Origin: Saccharina japonica
Taxonomy: Eukaryota > Sar > Phaeophyceae > Laminariales > Laminariaceae
Reading direction: 5' to 3'
Assembly: GCA_008828725.1 (NCBI GenBank)
Contig: MEHQ01002721.1
Coordinates: forward strand, 282,973 to 346,972
DNA: 64,000 nt
In this document: in pieces, positions 31,418 to 43,862 of the stretch
Numbering within the stretch: the stretch's first letter is position 1
Layout of the letters: every line of letters begins with the position of its first letter
The notes under the pieces: model-generated
Seen by the model: only the letters and a program-made list of their open reading frames with translations
Database searches by the model: none
What the model was told of the DNA's origin: nothing
Made by a program: the position numbers and the translations under genes

Positions 31418-31605
31418 ACACACTTCCTGAATTCTACAGTCTCAGATTGTGTCCCCCTTATACGGGATGTACATCCTACATGAGGACATATAAAATCCGT
31501 AAGTACGCGCGATCGAAGTATTACACTCAGCAAGCAACTCAGCAAGCAAAGATGAGCTTCGACGAAATCCTCGAGCTCACAGCTGTTGTTTTTTAATTTT
31601 TTTAA
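31418..31605 (+). repeat. CACAGCTGT/poly(T) family copy
   Basis: Order as at 11.6 kb: 'CACACTTCCTGAATTCTACA', 'CGGGATGTACATCCTACATG', 'GTACGCGCGATCGAAGTATT', 'GATGAGCTTCGACGAAATCC', 'GAGCTCACAGCTGTTGTTTT'. No nested insertion, so it serves as the intact reference. Confidence 0.8.
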
Positions 31606-32321
31606 TATATATAATATAATGGATGAAAAAGGGGGCATTAGCATCAAGCGTCGAGGCCGCACAGAACCAACCAACTGCCCCATCCTATCCGTTGGGTCGC
31701 CAACACGTGTCTTTTCATCTTCCCTCCAACCTCTGGTTCGTGCTTACTTTACTTGTGTGTGGTGGTTCTGGCTCTGAATATGGCGGTACAGCAGTCCTAT
31801 ACCAGGGTATATCATACGAGCCCGAAGCATTTACGTGCCGGTACTTAAAAGCTTAAAGCTGCTGGGATTCGGGACCAGCCGCCAATGGGAGGGGGGCGGG
31901 CGCGGCATCCGCAGCACGCCAACGACAGGTGGGCAAGAACAACACCAACAATGACGATGAGGACGACGGCAACAACACAAACGCCGAACGGAACGAAAAA
32001 CCCCACCACTACTATCGACGAAAACATCAGAACAGCAACAACAACAAAATAACAACTCTGTTCAATCGGTCGTACTCACAGCTGACGCATGTCAACATTT
32101 TTATACAAAGAACAACAACGCCGATTACAACGAAACTCCATCACCGCCACCACCAACCAACAAATAACAAAAAACACCCGAAGACGAAAACACCGACCAA
32201 AACACCGTCGCCAACACCACGCAAACACACCAACACCACCACCGTCAGCAACGACACCAGCCGTTATTATCAGCAACAAGAACTCCAGCTGGAACTCTGG
32301 CAACAACGATGACAAAAACGA

Positions 32322-32353
<32 letters not shown>

Positions 32354-32404
32354 CCGCCAACGCTACGACCACCCCCACAAATAGCAAGAAAAAACAACCA
32401 TCAC
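31606..32404. repeat. AAC/ACA/CCA-rich triplet region
   Basis: From about 31920 to 32400 the sequence is dominated by AAC, CAC and CAG triplets, giving long open Asn/Thr/His/Gln frames on one strand and Leu/Val/Cys frames on the other. The pattern spans frames and has no domain, so simple-sequence DNA is a better reading than a gene. Confidence 0.5.
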
Positions 32405-32590
32405 ACGACGTGCAGCAGCAGTACAGGACACCTAATAAGAAACAGGCTAAAACGAAAGCCAGACTGAGATTTAGATACAAATAAGAAATTATGGAGTCGC
32501 TATCATGAAATTAGTGTAGAAAGCACCCCCTCTCAAATAAGAAATCCAGCCTGGACCAGATTTCCTGTTTCCTGTACTGCTGTTTGTACT
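32405..32590. mobile_element. MITE 'ACAGGACACCTAATAAGAAACAG'
   Basis: Left end 'CAGCAGTACAGGACACCTAA', right end 'TTTCCTGTACTGCTGTTTGT'. Inner 'ATCATGAAATTAGTGTAGAA' is the inverse of the block in the 30.4- and 61.3-kb copies. Confidence 0.75.
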
Positions 32591-32705
32591 AATCAATATT
32601 TTCGTAAAACCCACCAGCATAACCTCGCCACCACCTCAACAACAACAACAACAACAACAACACCGACAGCAGCACTACCACCAGAACCGTTACCCAACAA
32701 CAGCA

Positions 32706-32870
32706 TTCAAAAGTGGAAAACATGTCCCACACTAATTCCAAGTAGTTTGTCCCCAAATTCGTGGGACCCGTTCTTAACACTTACAGGACTGGAGTCCCGT
32801 TTTGGGGACAAATTACTTATAATTAGAGTGGTTTGTCCCCAAAACGGGACTGCAGTTCTAAAAAGGTTAA
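32706..32870. mobile_element. Two piggyBac-type MITEs sharing a TTAA
   Basis: A partial CACACTAATTCC-subtype element (to 32777) and a complete GGACTGGAG palindrome (32774-32870). Shared TTAA at 32774-32777. Confidence 0.8.
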
Positions 32871-33124
32871 CCGGTTGCGTCAAGAACGGGCAGTACTATA
32901 TAAGTTTATGCGTAAAAAGAGGTGTTGCGCGCGACGCAGACACGGCAAGCCAGCACCAGCACCAGCAACAACAGCAGCAGCACGTGAAGCACCTCGTGAT
33001 TTCGCTTTAAAACCTCCTCGTACATTTTCATTTCATAAAAAAAAAAAAAAAAAATCGGCCACACACGTGACATTTGGCATGCTCGGTTGCTAAAAAAAAA
33101 CTACGTCGTGTTACAGGGGCATAT

Positions 33125-33262
33125 AGTAGTGGGGGAGCATACGTGTAGTAAATAGTAAATAGGACCCAGTATTGTTGCTAAAATATATTTAGGAACATGT
33201 ACGACCCTGTACTCGTATGTATAGGTTTTGTGTGTCTTATTTACTATGGTCCCCCGAAATAC
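33125..33262. mobile_element. TA-bounded MITE, diverged
   Basis: 'GTGGGGGAGCATACGTGTAG', 'TAGTAAATAGGACC' at the left; 'TTATTTACTATGGTCCCCCG' at the right. Confidence 0.65.
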
Positions 33263-33474
33263 CTGGTACCTGGTATTTACTATTTACTGCTGGTATATAA
33301 TACGCTATGTAGCATGACATGTGCTTACGGAAAGCAACGCAGAGCGAACGAGTTCGTATATTCAGCACGCAGCACGGTATGCACGAGCTCTCCTCAAGGC
33401 CTGCTCGAGGGTACACCTGGTACTGCACAGCAGTAGCGGCTACCAGGTACGTGCTCGTACATCAGGTAGATGAG

Positions 33475-33955
33475 TATGAGCATCGAGTACCAGCGCTACA
33501 TAGCGCATCAAGGCAATCCGTTCGTGGGAGCAGGTACACACATACGATGACCACAACGCGATGCATGCACACAAAAAAAAAAGAGAAGAGTTTGGGGGGT
33601 ACGATAATCATAATAGTATCGAGTTACGAGTTACGAGAGAATATGTGTTTGGCATGTACGGGAGAAGTTTAACCAATCAAAGGAGTAGGGTTTATGCTCG
33701 AGTAGCCTGTTCGTCGTACCCACCTTGGGATAGTTTGTATCGTCGATTCGCGAGCGAAGCACGCAGCGAAGCAGGGTAGCGATACAGGTACAAGGTGGGG
33801 TACGGACTAGTTTGAATTATCGAGTACCAGCGCTATATACTGTAGCGCATCAAGGCAATCCGTTCGTGGGAGCAGGTACACACATACGATGACCACAGCG
33901 CCATGCTTGCACACAAAAAAAAAGGAGAAAGTTTGGGGGGTACGATATGTATTTA
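33475..33955. repeat. ~130-bp direct duplication flanking a hairpin
   Basis: Copies at about 33480-33605 and 33822-33945 share 'CGAGTACCAGCGCTA', 'GCATCAAGGCAATCCGTTCG', 'GGAGCAGGTACACACATACG'. Between them 'ACCCACCTTGGGATAGTTTG' (33718) and 'GTACAAGGTGGGGTA' (33787) form an inverted pair. The copies differ at one TA: GCGCTACATAGCGC versus GCGCTATATACTGTAGCGC. Confidence 0.75.
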
Positions 33956-36087
33956 TGAACATGATACTCTTGCAGCTCGCTTCAAACCACACATACAAAC
34001 AAAACGAAAAACGAAAAATACCGAAAACGAATACGAACGAAAAACGAAAAACTGAAAGAGAAAAAAAAAAGAATATGGCAGGTACCAAGTATTTGCATAC
34101 ATTTTTGAGGAAGAGACGAGGTTTTCCGTCTTGAAAAGGCCTAAGGTTAAGGTCCAAAAAGGCTGCACGTCTGCTCGCGCGTTCACAGTAAACGCATCGA
34201 CAGCAGTGACGACGACTCCACGACAAACAGAAGTCGACGAGAGTCGAGCACGGCATCCCTAACAGCCGGGCCGGGCCGGGGCTGCCCGCCCTCTCAAGCG
34301 GACGTACTCCTATCAACAGCAGTGAAAAAGTACGGGCTGTGTTCAATTTTTCATGTACGGAAATATAATGATCATTTGGATTTCGTATTGGTATCCAAAC
34401 GCTCCTTACATTTCCGGCCAAAAGGTAGAGTTTGGTACCGGTATGATATGTATGATATCGTATGCGTAGACGTGTTTGATACTGATTGATTGATAAATTG
34501 ATTTTATTAAGGCGAAAAAAAAAACGGAAGAGTTTATTTGTACGAGGTATTGCCCTTATTATTTACTTGGTTAAATCTGCCGGACGGACTGATGATGATC
34601 CTGATGACGATGTCGACGACGGTGACACAGCAGTTCTTTTTTGCTTCCTGCCACAGCAGCAGCGAGCAGCATTTCAGCTGCAGCGATCATGAATCAAGAC
34701 CAAGACATTCCACATCGCATGGCTGGTATCATATTTTTCCCTCGTACAGCAGTAGTCTATTATCAGTATATTCCAGCATGAGAGATGACGACGGCGCAAC
34801 AGAATGCCATAAAGAGCCATAACGCACTAGACCGAACCGAACCGAACCGGGGCGATCGAGATGACGGATAACAAAAATGATACCTGGTACTCGTACTCGT
34901 ACATGTAAATAGATCTTTGCAGCACCAGCACCAGCACCAGCAAGCAAGCAGGACAGCTACGTCGTAGACGCAGTAACATCGGCTTGGCCCGGACTATCAA
35001 CAATACCCTTCGCTCTTTTACAGACGAAAATGGACGGTTGATTGACAGCATGGCTACGTGGCTTGCTTTGATGACCGCGTGCGTAAGCCAGAAAAGTCCC
35101 ACCCCAGGGCACGTCGCCCGCCTACATCTGTCCAACCTCCCCATTCCTGTCACAGACAAGCCACAAAGCCTTGGATTGCCAAGTATATCTGTCATATTTT
35201 ACGTGTGATACCTGTGGTAGTTGTAGTTTGCCGGCAAAATTGACCCGCCGCCGGTTGATCTATAAAAAACATCGAACGAGATTTTTATATCACGACGAGC
35301 ACGCCAGCCGTATCGTATATTATCGCATCGCATCTTATGTACGTTGCACTCGTATACTGCTGTAGAAGACGGCTGTGCGTGTTGCGCACGAACACTCTAC
35401 AACAAAATACACACGCAACAGCGGCAGAGGCACCGGATATTTCGAACATCTAATACTCGTACACACATACTCGTGCACATATCGTATCATACCCATCATA
35501 CGAGTATCATACATCATACCTGGCCTTCTTTGCAAGAAAACGCAAAAGAAACAAGAAATTGCTCACCCATCATTCACCAACAGAGAAAGACAAGACACAA
35601 CCAAAACAATCACTTGCAACGCCCAAATAGCACGAGAGCGCGAGACCACAGCAGCAGCAGCAGCAGCAGCAGAAGCCCGGTACATACACCGCCATAACTA
35701 TTCCCTAGGCCCAGAGCACACAAGAATAATTCGACGCCCAACCTGCCGACCGGTGTACAACCTCTACCTCTCTCTGCTGCCTGTGGCGGGCAGATAGAGA
35801 GAGAGGAAGCACGCTCGACATACGAGATGGGAAGCACTTATTATGTACCGTACGTACCCTGTGCCAGGTAGTGTCTACGAGGCATGCGTTATCGGGGCTT
35901 GTCCGCTCACCAAGGAACAACAGCAACAGCATGCACTGCTGCTGCTGCTGTACGTACGAGTACGAGTACAAAAACGAGTACGGAGTGCTCTACTGGTACA
36001 CCTGAGTACACTCAGTACGAAATAACACAAAAGGCAAGCAAGCTCGCACGCATGAGAACGCAGAAAATCCCCTCGAGTCGATCGTAC
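33956..36087. other. Intergenic, no gene recognised
   Basis: Dense in TACGAGTA/TACTCGTA and CAGCAG micro-motifs. The plus frame around 34981-35090 contains RTINNTLRSFTDENGRLIDS, but I recognise no family and no matching neighbour exon. Confidence 0.35.
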
Positions 36088-36390
36088 CTGATACAGGGTC
36101 CCGTGCAGGCCGGAAACGCGGAAAGACCAGACGAAATCCGAGCCTCGCATAACCTCCGCGTGGCAGTACGGAGGCAGGTCCTCCACCAGCCAAGCCTTCT
36201 CCTGCGCCAGCCTCGACTCCGCCGACAGCAGCCTCGGGCTCGGGGCGGGGGAGGGGGCCGTCACCACCAGCCCCCCCCCCCGCGTCGACGACGTCAATCC
36301 ACCGCCCCCAGCGCCAGCCCCAGCAGCCACAGCCCCAGCCATAGCCCCAGTTCCAGCAGTAGTATGATACCCCCCTCCCCCTCCTCCTCC
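36088..36390 (-). CDS. Candidate coding exon, unknown protein
   Basis: On the minus strand an open frame ends at a good donor (TATCAG|GTACGA at 36088/36087). Its last part reads LAQEKAWLVEDLPPYCHAEV, continuing to SDFVWSFRVSGLHGTLYQ, with varied composition unlike the repeats around it. The upstream part is Gly/Ala/Ser-rich, as in the real genes at the left end of the window. The frame stays open to about 36630, so the true start is not fixed. No family recognised; partner exons not proven. Confidence 0.35.
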
Positions 36391-38183
36391 TCCTCCTGCT
36401 GCGTTTGCCAGTGCTTTTGCCTTTGATTTCGCCTTGCCTTTGGCTTTCGCTGCTCCTCCTTGGTCCGCAGCGGCCACAGCATGATGATGGGCACCATCAT
36501 CCATGCTTACTCCTCCTCCTCCTCCTCCACCTCCTCGTCGCACCATTTCCAATGAGCACACGTGGGAAGGGGAGGTATGGGATCTAATACAGGCCCAGGA
36601 GGCCCAGTATATACCACCCCGGCTTGCCAAATTACCAGGTAGTTCGGTAGGCAGCTACAGCTCTAGCTAGCTCACTCGATGCTCGAGCTAGCAACTCAAA
36701 AGCCAGACTTTCTTGCTCGTGTTGCCTCGAAGCCTCTTGGCTGGCTCGACCTCTCGACGAGTTGGACTGCTGTGACAGTCCCCGTCTCTCGCCTTGGGTC
36801 TTGTCGAAGACACCCAAAATCAATCAAATCAAGTCGGGGAAGAATAAAAGAGAAAAAGACACCCCGCCGCCGGCACCGCCGCCGCCTCCGCCGCTGCTAT
36901 GCTGACGCCGTAAAGAGAGAAAAGAGGGCCAACACAGCGCGCTAGATTATAGCTAGCTCGTCACAAGAAGAAGAAGAAAAGAGTTCGGAAAGGCCAGAAA
37001 GGTGGGCAGGGGAAGAGCGGCACGGTGCGGTACCGGGGAGGGGTAGAGACGGAGGGGGATGGGGGGGGGGGGGAGGGGCGGGACCGTGTTTTTGAGAATA
37101 AGAAGACAGACACTCTCGGCTGGGTAGGGGGATGGAAACGAGACAAGGAAAAACAAAAAAACAGGCTGGTGGAAACAACCAAAACAAAACAAAACAAAAA
37201 AACGAAAAAATCAGAGCCAGACTGGAGAGAGCGCGACATGCATTGGCCTGCCGCTACTCGTACTCGTATGATACGCGGGCCTTGTTGACTGTGCTCTTTC
37301 TTCTCTCTGCTGTGTGCGCACCTTTTTCCATTCCGATCTGTCTGTATTAGATAAAGAAGAGGCGTGCGATCCGCCGCCGCAGCAGCAGCAGCAGCAGTCA
37401 AACCTCGGGGGGGCCGGGTGCGGTCTGCAAAACACTAAAAATCCTTTCCGCGAGGGGCTGGAATATTTTTCTTTCTGCAACCCACGACCCACGAAAGACA
37501 ATTATTTTCCGCCTCTGATTTTTGTTTTTGCGCACAAAACAAAATCGTTTTTGAACCTTGATTTTGCAAGTTGTGTGGTATCTGTGGTACAATTTGTTTC
37601 GAATTTTTTGTATCGTATGCCTGATCGTATGTATCAATCTGATCCTGACAGGCCTCGTGTGCTACTCGTCGTATGGATATGCTACACCGAAGCAGACAGA
37701 CAGGGACAACGAGAAAATTAAGAATCAAACTAAAGCCAGTGCTGCACCCTGAAACACAGACAAAAATACAAAACACAAAAAAAAAAACTACAAAAAACAG
37801 AAAGAAATGCCAATGGGAAAAAAAATACACGGACGAAAAATACAAGCACGCAACACAGCAGCAGCAGCGAGCAGTGAACTCAGCACAGGCACGAAATGAA
37901 GAGGAGGAGGACGAGGACGAGGATAAGCGCGGGAAAAAAAAGGATAGGCTAAGCCCGACACGCCGTGTTTTCCCATGCGCGACCGCCTCGCGCTTAGGCG
38001 CCGACAACGCCTCAAGGGCACACTGCTGCGGCTACCAGGTGTAAGGTGGTGGGAGCCAACACCTGGATCGATTGTTGTACTTGAAAAAAGGAGCTTGAAA
38101 ATGAAAAAAGATGCCAGAGAGAGAGAGAGAGATGCGAGTACAGAGTGCGAGCAAAGCCTTCGTACAGGTTTACGGTTTGCGCT
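36391..38183. other. Low-complexity region between two candidate exons
   Basis: Contains (TCC)n/(GGA)n at about 36370-36400 and 36510-36535, a G run at 37060-37072, A-rich blocks and (CAG)n at 37378-37398. No exon that I can support lies here; if the flanking candidates belong to one gene this is intron. Confidence 0.35.
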
Positions 38184-38372
38184 GGCGGTGACGGAAAGAC
38201 GCAACGCCGCCGAAATATCTGCTGACCTTCTCCCTTGCTATGACCTCGCGGCAGTCCAGGGTCGAGCCGAGTGGGCCCCGTGCTCGGGCGTCGACGTATC
38301 CGCTGTGTAGCGTGACCAAGGCGACCACCAGGAAATCGGTGCAATTGTTGTGCGTTACCACGCCAGCAGACC
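38184..38372 (-). CDS. Candidate coding exon, unknown protein
   Basis: The minus frame from about 38372 reads GVVTHNNCTDFLVVALVTLH, continuing to a segment ending RGPLGSTLDCREVIAREK. It has balanced composition and a hydrophobic core that look coding. It could end at AAG|GTCAGC (about 38188), an unusual donor, or run on. Same strand as the 36.1-kb candidate and 1.8 kb upstream of it, so both may belong to one gene. No family recognised. Confidence 0.35.
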
Positions 38373-38399
38373 CTCAACTCTCGGCATAATTTTACGATA

Positions 38400-41360
38400 T
38401 CAATTTTGGAGGCGTTTTTTCTTCGGGGTTGACAAATAGTGCTATAGGCAGCTGCGCTGTGCGTTTTGCTCGGTCTGTCGTCCTCTTTACGGCCTTTCGC
38501 AGACTACTACTGTGTTCAGTTCCAGGAGATGCGTTATGTTCGTGGACGGCATGCGTCCAGGATGGGTGTGTCCTCAAACGCACTGAATACTGGTACATAA
38601 CTACGTGATTGATGCTGTTGCTGGCTATACTGCTGCTGCTACGAGTATGTCGTACGAGCCCGGTTCGGCCAAAAATCGTACCGTATCGAAGTTCTGAAAA
38701 CCATACAATCACAACTTGAACTTCTCCTCTTCCATGCTGAACATGTCTGATACCCGCACTACTACCCGAGGCACTACCTCGTACCCACAACAAGCAGCAC
38801 CCACGCACTTTATACCCACACTATCTACTACGACCCGGTCACCAGCCCACCAGGCTATACCCACCGATCAGCGGTACAACATGCCACCCCGAGACGCAAA
38901 CAACGAAACCATCATCACGAGCTTGTCTGTGGGTGTTTTCGGTGTGGAGTGTGAGAAGCAGTGTGTACGTACGTACGCACGTACGTACAGGAAAAACGAC
39001 GGCATCCATCGGGCCTGTTCTTGTCGTTGTTGTTGCACAACAGCAAACAATCATCAAGCAAAACGAAGGAGGGAACGGTGGTACGGTGGTATAGTACGCG
39101 TAGTAAAGGTTATCGTCTATCCCCGTGTGTGGTGGTGGACACATATACCTGAGAATGCAAAGGTACCTTTGTGCTGACAAGTATAGCTTAATTTTTGGCA
39201 ACAACGATACCTTCAAGTACGTACCACCAGTCATATCGTACTTGTTGTGGTACAAGAAGAGTATACGTAGCATCTCTTATACTCTTCTGACCGAAGTGTT
39301 TTTTGTATGAACAAGAATTAGACTACACATCAATCACCAAGCATCTCATTCACCATTATAATATACGTTTCGACCTCGGGGGATGGGCGGGGGGGGGTGC
39401 AGGGGGGGGGTTGTTTCCGAACCACGCGGCTCGGTCATCGGTCCTTTCGTCCTTCCTACGGTCTGTCCGGGGTCCGGGGTCAGGGTGTTTCAAGATTAAA
39501 AGAAAAAAAAAGTATTAATAGTAAAATCGTAATAATATTAATAGTAGTAGTAGTAGTTGTCTTCTTGGCGTCTTGTCATCATGGTATTCGTGACAGTAGT
39601 CGGGCTTGCCCCATACTGTGAAGGAATGCCCATTACGTGATACCATCACAATAATACTGCCTCTCACAACCCATCTTCTCAGCTCTGTCTAAATCTTTTT
39701 TTTTTGTCTTCTTTCATCTTGGCCCAGAGAGCGCCGCCTTTTCAACATTATAATATCATACATACGTTTCTTTTGAGCGAAGCTGACGAGCACGCCTCAC
39801 ACAGCGGCTCGCGCCAAGCCTCTGGACTATCTACCAGTAGCACGTCCACCATACATACTGTCACATGCGGTCACACCGCTAACAGCCTAACTAAACTAAT
39901 GCATGATGCCGTGGCCGTAAGGCAGTAGTGGCGTACCTTCACAGTCTACCGTCTATACCGCGGCGTTTTGTGTGGTATGAGCATGTGAATAATGCTAGCA
40001 ATGCTTATACAGGGCATCGGGCATGATGGCAAGGTGAGGTTATGTACGCAGGCATGTTGTTAATAATAATAATGTACCAGGTATGCCTCTAGACTACAAG
40101 CAGTTTGCATGCTGTTCTCGTTGTATATTATTAGCTCAATATGGTGGGTGTATGGTGCACCAAAAAAAAAAAAAGCCTTTCGCTGAATACACTTACTTTT
40201 TTTTCACAATAATTCGCTTCGTTTTTCGTCTCGCCCAACCCCTCTCTCTCCGGCTTTTCGGCCAACCGACCGCTTTTCATCCGGCGATGCTACCGGTATA
40301 TTATCCTGTTAACCCTTTCATCACCAACGCGAACAAAACAAACATACTACGGGCTCACTCTATTAAAATAGATAGGTAGAAAATAAAAATACAACAAACA
40401 GCAGTAGTAATAAGGCTACAACAGTAGGTAGTGCAGATTGTTCCGTAAACGCGCGGGGGTACAGGTGCAGTTCTAAGGAGATTAAATGCATTAATTAGTA
40501 AACCCCACCGGACAGACGCACAGCTTACCTCCTCCAGACCCCCAAATGACATACAAATAAATATGGTTTCGTACAACAACAACAACAACAACAAGAGCAG
40601 CAACAACAAGTAGTAGTAGTACTGTATTAGCAGTAATAGTAGTTACTGAGTAGTGGATGTTCTCCCGCCAGTCAGCGTACCCCCCGCTCGCCCAGCAGGC
40701 GGTCCTGGTCACAGGCTCAAACCACGGCGCATCTGACCACACCATACACACCGGTATATGTCGTACGTAGTCGGGCAGAGTGAAGCTAATCCATCGTCAC
40801 TGCATACACCACGGTCGGTGACCCCATCTATGTCGGTCACCGCAGGAATGAATGACCACGATGGCAACGTAAATCTTATGACTTGCCGCACGTTTGCAGG
40901 GACACAGACACACAGCCGAGCATTATTTTATTTTAACGTAACGTTAGATTCCAGCGGTGGTCTGTCTGCCTGTCTGCGGCTAGTAAAAAAAGAGCAGGCC
41001 GGTGGAGAAGGAGCGAGCGGCTATACGATAGCAGCGGCGGTCTGTCTGTTTGCCTACGGCCAGTCAAAAAAGAGCAGGCCGCGGTGGGGAAGGAAGGGGC
41101 GAGCGGCTATAATGTACCAGGTGGCCTTTTGGAGCAACAAGCAAGCCCCGTTGTACGTAAAATGTTATCATATGAAACGAACCCATGAGATTTTAACAAC
41201 TTAACTTGACTTAACCGGAAACAACGCTGCCGCGGGAGGGGGCCGGGGGCGAGGGTGTGTACTTCATTTTCAGGGGGCGGGGGGGGGTTCGGTCCATATG
41301 CTGGAAACTTTGGATGGAACGGCTGCACCGGGCGATGGTGAGACTATGCATACAGTAGTC
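38400..41360. other. Intergenic, no gene recognised
   Basis: Short open frames only. Notable are two TATTAATA at 39513 and 39536, a (TAG)n run at 39541-39556, an (AAC)n run at 40577-40595, and a tandem pair around 40960-41060 sharing 'GCGGTGGTCTGTCTG'/'GCGGCGGTCTGTCTG' and 'AAAAAAGAGCAGGCCG'. Confidence 0.4.
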
Positions 41361-41362
41361 AG

Positions 41363-41513
41363 TGATCCCTATATAGTGCCGGTATGCGCCAGCCAATAAT
41401 GCCGGCACTGTAGCGGCAACCGGCACTGCTCCGCACACTGGTCGAATCCCCTATGTGCCAGGCGATTTCACCGGCATTATACAGGGCAGCCGGCACTATA
41501 TAGGGACCACAAC
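41363..41513. mobile_element. MITE with 'CCTATATAGTGCCGG' ends
   Basis: Ends 'TCCCTATATAGTGCCGGTAT' and inverted 'CGGCACTATATAGGGACC'; internally several CCGGCA boxes. Relatives: a left half at 48792-48905 and a right half at 49833-49893. Confidence 0.7.
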
Positions 41514-41589
41514 TGACTGTACCGCTGATTTACTGCTGACTTCTGACTATTGTTATGTTTTTCCGCAACGGCGACGACAACCTTTCACA

Positions 41590-41690
41590 AATCGGACAGA
41601 TAGATCGTGATCTAGGTCATCTAGATCGCGATCTAGGTCATTTAGATCACGATATAGGTCATCTAGATCACGATCTCAGGTCCTCTGCGT
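41590..41690. repeat. GATC-rich minisatellite
   Basis: Four tandem units of about 21 bp with the core 'ATCTAGATC.CGATCTAGGTC'. Related to the arrays at 46.4 and 59.7-60.1 kb. Confidence 0.8.
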
Positions 41691-42330
41691 CTTAACCTGC
41701 CGTTGTGAGATGCTGTGCAAGGATCTGCACATTATTAGTACAGATCCAACCCAAGAAGCATGTATGTATGCCCATAGATAGGTCATGACCACTATACGTC
41801 TCCCATTCCGCAACATGAACTCAATACGTAGATCATACAGATCAGGAATACATACAGACGTAGTAGTAGGTGTTCTGCGCTGAAATACTCTAGATCATGA
41901 TGGAGCGGGAATCGGTCATCATCTGTCTGATGTGGGCCGCCTTTACGATGACGATGAGGAAGAGGACGACGACTGCAACACTAACGATAACGAGACTGCG
42001 CAGTGATGATGATGATGATGATGATTAGGTTATCACGTTAGCTCATTTCCCTGAAATCCTGCCTGCCTGTGGTCACAAAACAGGCTTTCATCATAAAAAA
42101 AAAAAAAAAAACTCTCGATGGGAGAAAACACAAACAAGTAGAACCAGGTACGAAATACCTGGTAGTGCGCACGGCAGTAGTACCAGGATACGTGAGGGAA
42201 CGGTACTGAACGAGCTGTGGTAACATACCATCCCGAATCAGTTGCAACCAAATAATACCAGAGGAACACATCCATCCATGGTATTACGTGCACACCCGGA
42301 AAAAGAAGAAAAGGAAAGGGAAAAATGAGG
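41691..42330. other. Intergenic, no gene recognised
   Basis: Contains a (GAT)n run at 42004-42024 and two opposed TACCAGGTA-type motifs at about 42143-42165. Confidence 0.4.
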
Positions 42331-42344
42331 CAACTATCTGGCTT

Positions 42345-42480
42345 TGCTCTCTGCGCCATGTTGCCATCATGTCTACTGGGATCCCCAATACAAAGCCGCA
42401 ACTACCCGCGGTTTGCGTTCTGCCATGTTTGCCACCATGTCTACTGGGCTCCCCTGCTCGAAGCGGCAACTCTCTCTCTC
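42345..42480 (+). repeat. ~68-bp tandem duplication
   Basis: 'TCTGCGCCATGTTGCCATCA' and 'TTCTGCCATGTTTGCCACCA' begin two units that both continue 'TGTCTACTGGG.TCCCC' and '.CAACT'. Confidence 0.7.
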
Positions 42481-42539
42481 TCGCTCTGCGCTCTGCCGTG
42501 TTGCCTTGTTCACTGCGCTCGCCGCCCTCCCCCCCCCCG

Positions 42540-42605
42540 TCTGTGATCATACGACTACGGCCATGCATGAAAATGAAGTACCCCCTCCCCCCCCGCCCCA
42601 CCCCC
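42540..42605 (+). repeat. Family A, 3' fragment
   Basis: 'GATCATACGACTACGGCCAT' followed by 'GCATGAAAATGAAGTACCCC' and a C-rich tail. Confidence 0.7.
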
Positions 42606-43134
42606 TCGTCCCCTCCTGGCCAACAAAAAAATACAGAAGCGTGCTGATGAAATCACATTGAGGCCTGACACCAAACACATACTTACGTAGCGTGAGCGCT
42701 TCCTTCGTCGGGCACTTTATTTGACAAGGAAGGCGTTTTTTCTTTCACAGGGAAGTTTCTTTTCGCAAGACACCGAAAATAATGCATCAGCCAGAGAGCG
42801 AAACTCGCAAAAATATTTTCTTTCAAGAGTAGTCGCAGTTTTTGGAACAGAACACCAAAATGGAATAGATGGCGAAATAGGCCGCCGTTTGATATCAGCC
42901 GATTCGAGCCAGCCGAGAAACCGAACGGAGCAGCCGTAAAAACGAGCTTTCGAACTTACCTGAGCAGTAAAAAAATGAGCAACGAAAGCGAAAATGTGTT
43001 TCTGTTGTCAATACCATCCCCTTTGTCGACACGCCTCGAGTTGCCTTGCCCCCTCCCCCACCCCCACGCACCGCACCGAGCGCGCGTTCTATCGCTTTTT
43101 CAGAGAAACGAGTACCCCCCCCCCCTCCTGCACA

Positions 43135-43265
43135 AACATGTCTGCCTGGTCGGTGAAAACCCGACATGCTCCGTCCGTCCCGGCATTGTAGGGATGCGAG
43201 GGTCTATGGTCATACGACTACGGCCGTGCATGAATATCGAGTCCCCCCCCCCCCCCCTCCCCTGC
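43135..43265 (+). repeat. Family A copy
   Basis: 'TGTCTGCCTGGTCGGTGAAA', 'CCCGACATGCTCCGTCCGTC', 'ATTGTAGGGATGCGAGGGTC', 'CGACTACGGCCGTGCATGAA', C-rich tail. The CCGTCCGTCC is a small internal duplication. Confidence 0.8.
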
Positions 43266-43564
43266 ACAAACAAGCCTCCGCCCGCACCCGACAGACACGC
43301 GGACAGCAAGGCACAGCAGTAAAAAACAGGTCGCGTTCCGCGTGCCAACTTTTTTCTCCGGTCCTACGACCCGCCCGTCACAAATTCGCCGCTTTCTTTT
43401 GTCACCCGTGTAGATTTTTACACCCTGGTACGTATTAATAACACGTTTTTGGGGCACAAACTACTTGGAATTAGTGTAGGGTAAAAACTGCAGTGACAAC
43501 AATAGGGTTAGTACTGGTTAGTACAGTAACCCCATTTTTATAACTGCGCCTACCAAACTCTCCG

Positions 43565-43745
43565 GGGGGATTTTTTTCTTGGCATGACGTACGCAAGAGT
43601 GGCAAAAACATTTTTCGGTACGTATAAAAACGAAAAACAAACGTTTAATAACCCTTTTTTTTTCCCTCTGGGCATGACGTACGCAGAGTGGGAAAATATT
43701 TTGCGGTATAAAAACGAAAAAAAAACCGTTTATTAACCCTTTTCG
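43565..43745 (+). repeat. ~90-bp tandem duplication
   Basis: 'GGCATGACGTACGCAAGAGT' and 'GGCATGACGTACGCAGAGTG' start two units, both continuing 'GGTA..TATAAAAACGAAAAA' and 'CGTTTA.TAACCCTTTT'. Confidence 0.8.
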
Positions 43746-43862
43746 TAGCCGCTTTGCGTAAGTTCGACCCAACTCTAAAATTTCCACAAATTAGTTTTTC
43801 TCCCGAAAAAGAGGCTTGGAGGTCCAAAGGGCGTTCGTTTCGTCGCACATACAAAAAAACGA

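Noticed and set aside
31929..32484. Asn/Thr/His-rich open frames on the plus strand and Leu/Cys-rich ones on the minus strand
   Set aside because: Triplet-biased simple sequence opens several frames on both strands; no ordered segment or splice support.
34981..35090. RTINNTLRSFTDENGRLIDS plus-strand segment as an exon
   Set aside because: Looks somewhat protein-like, but I recognise no family and found no partner exon, so I did not annotate it as a gene.
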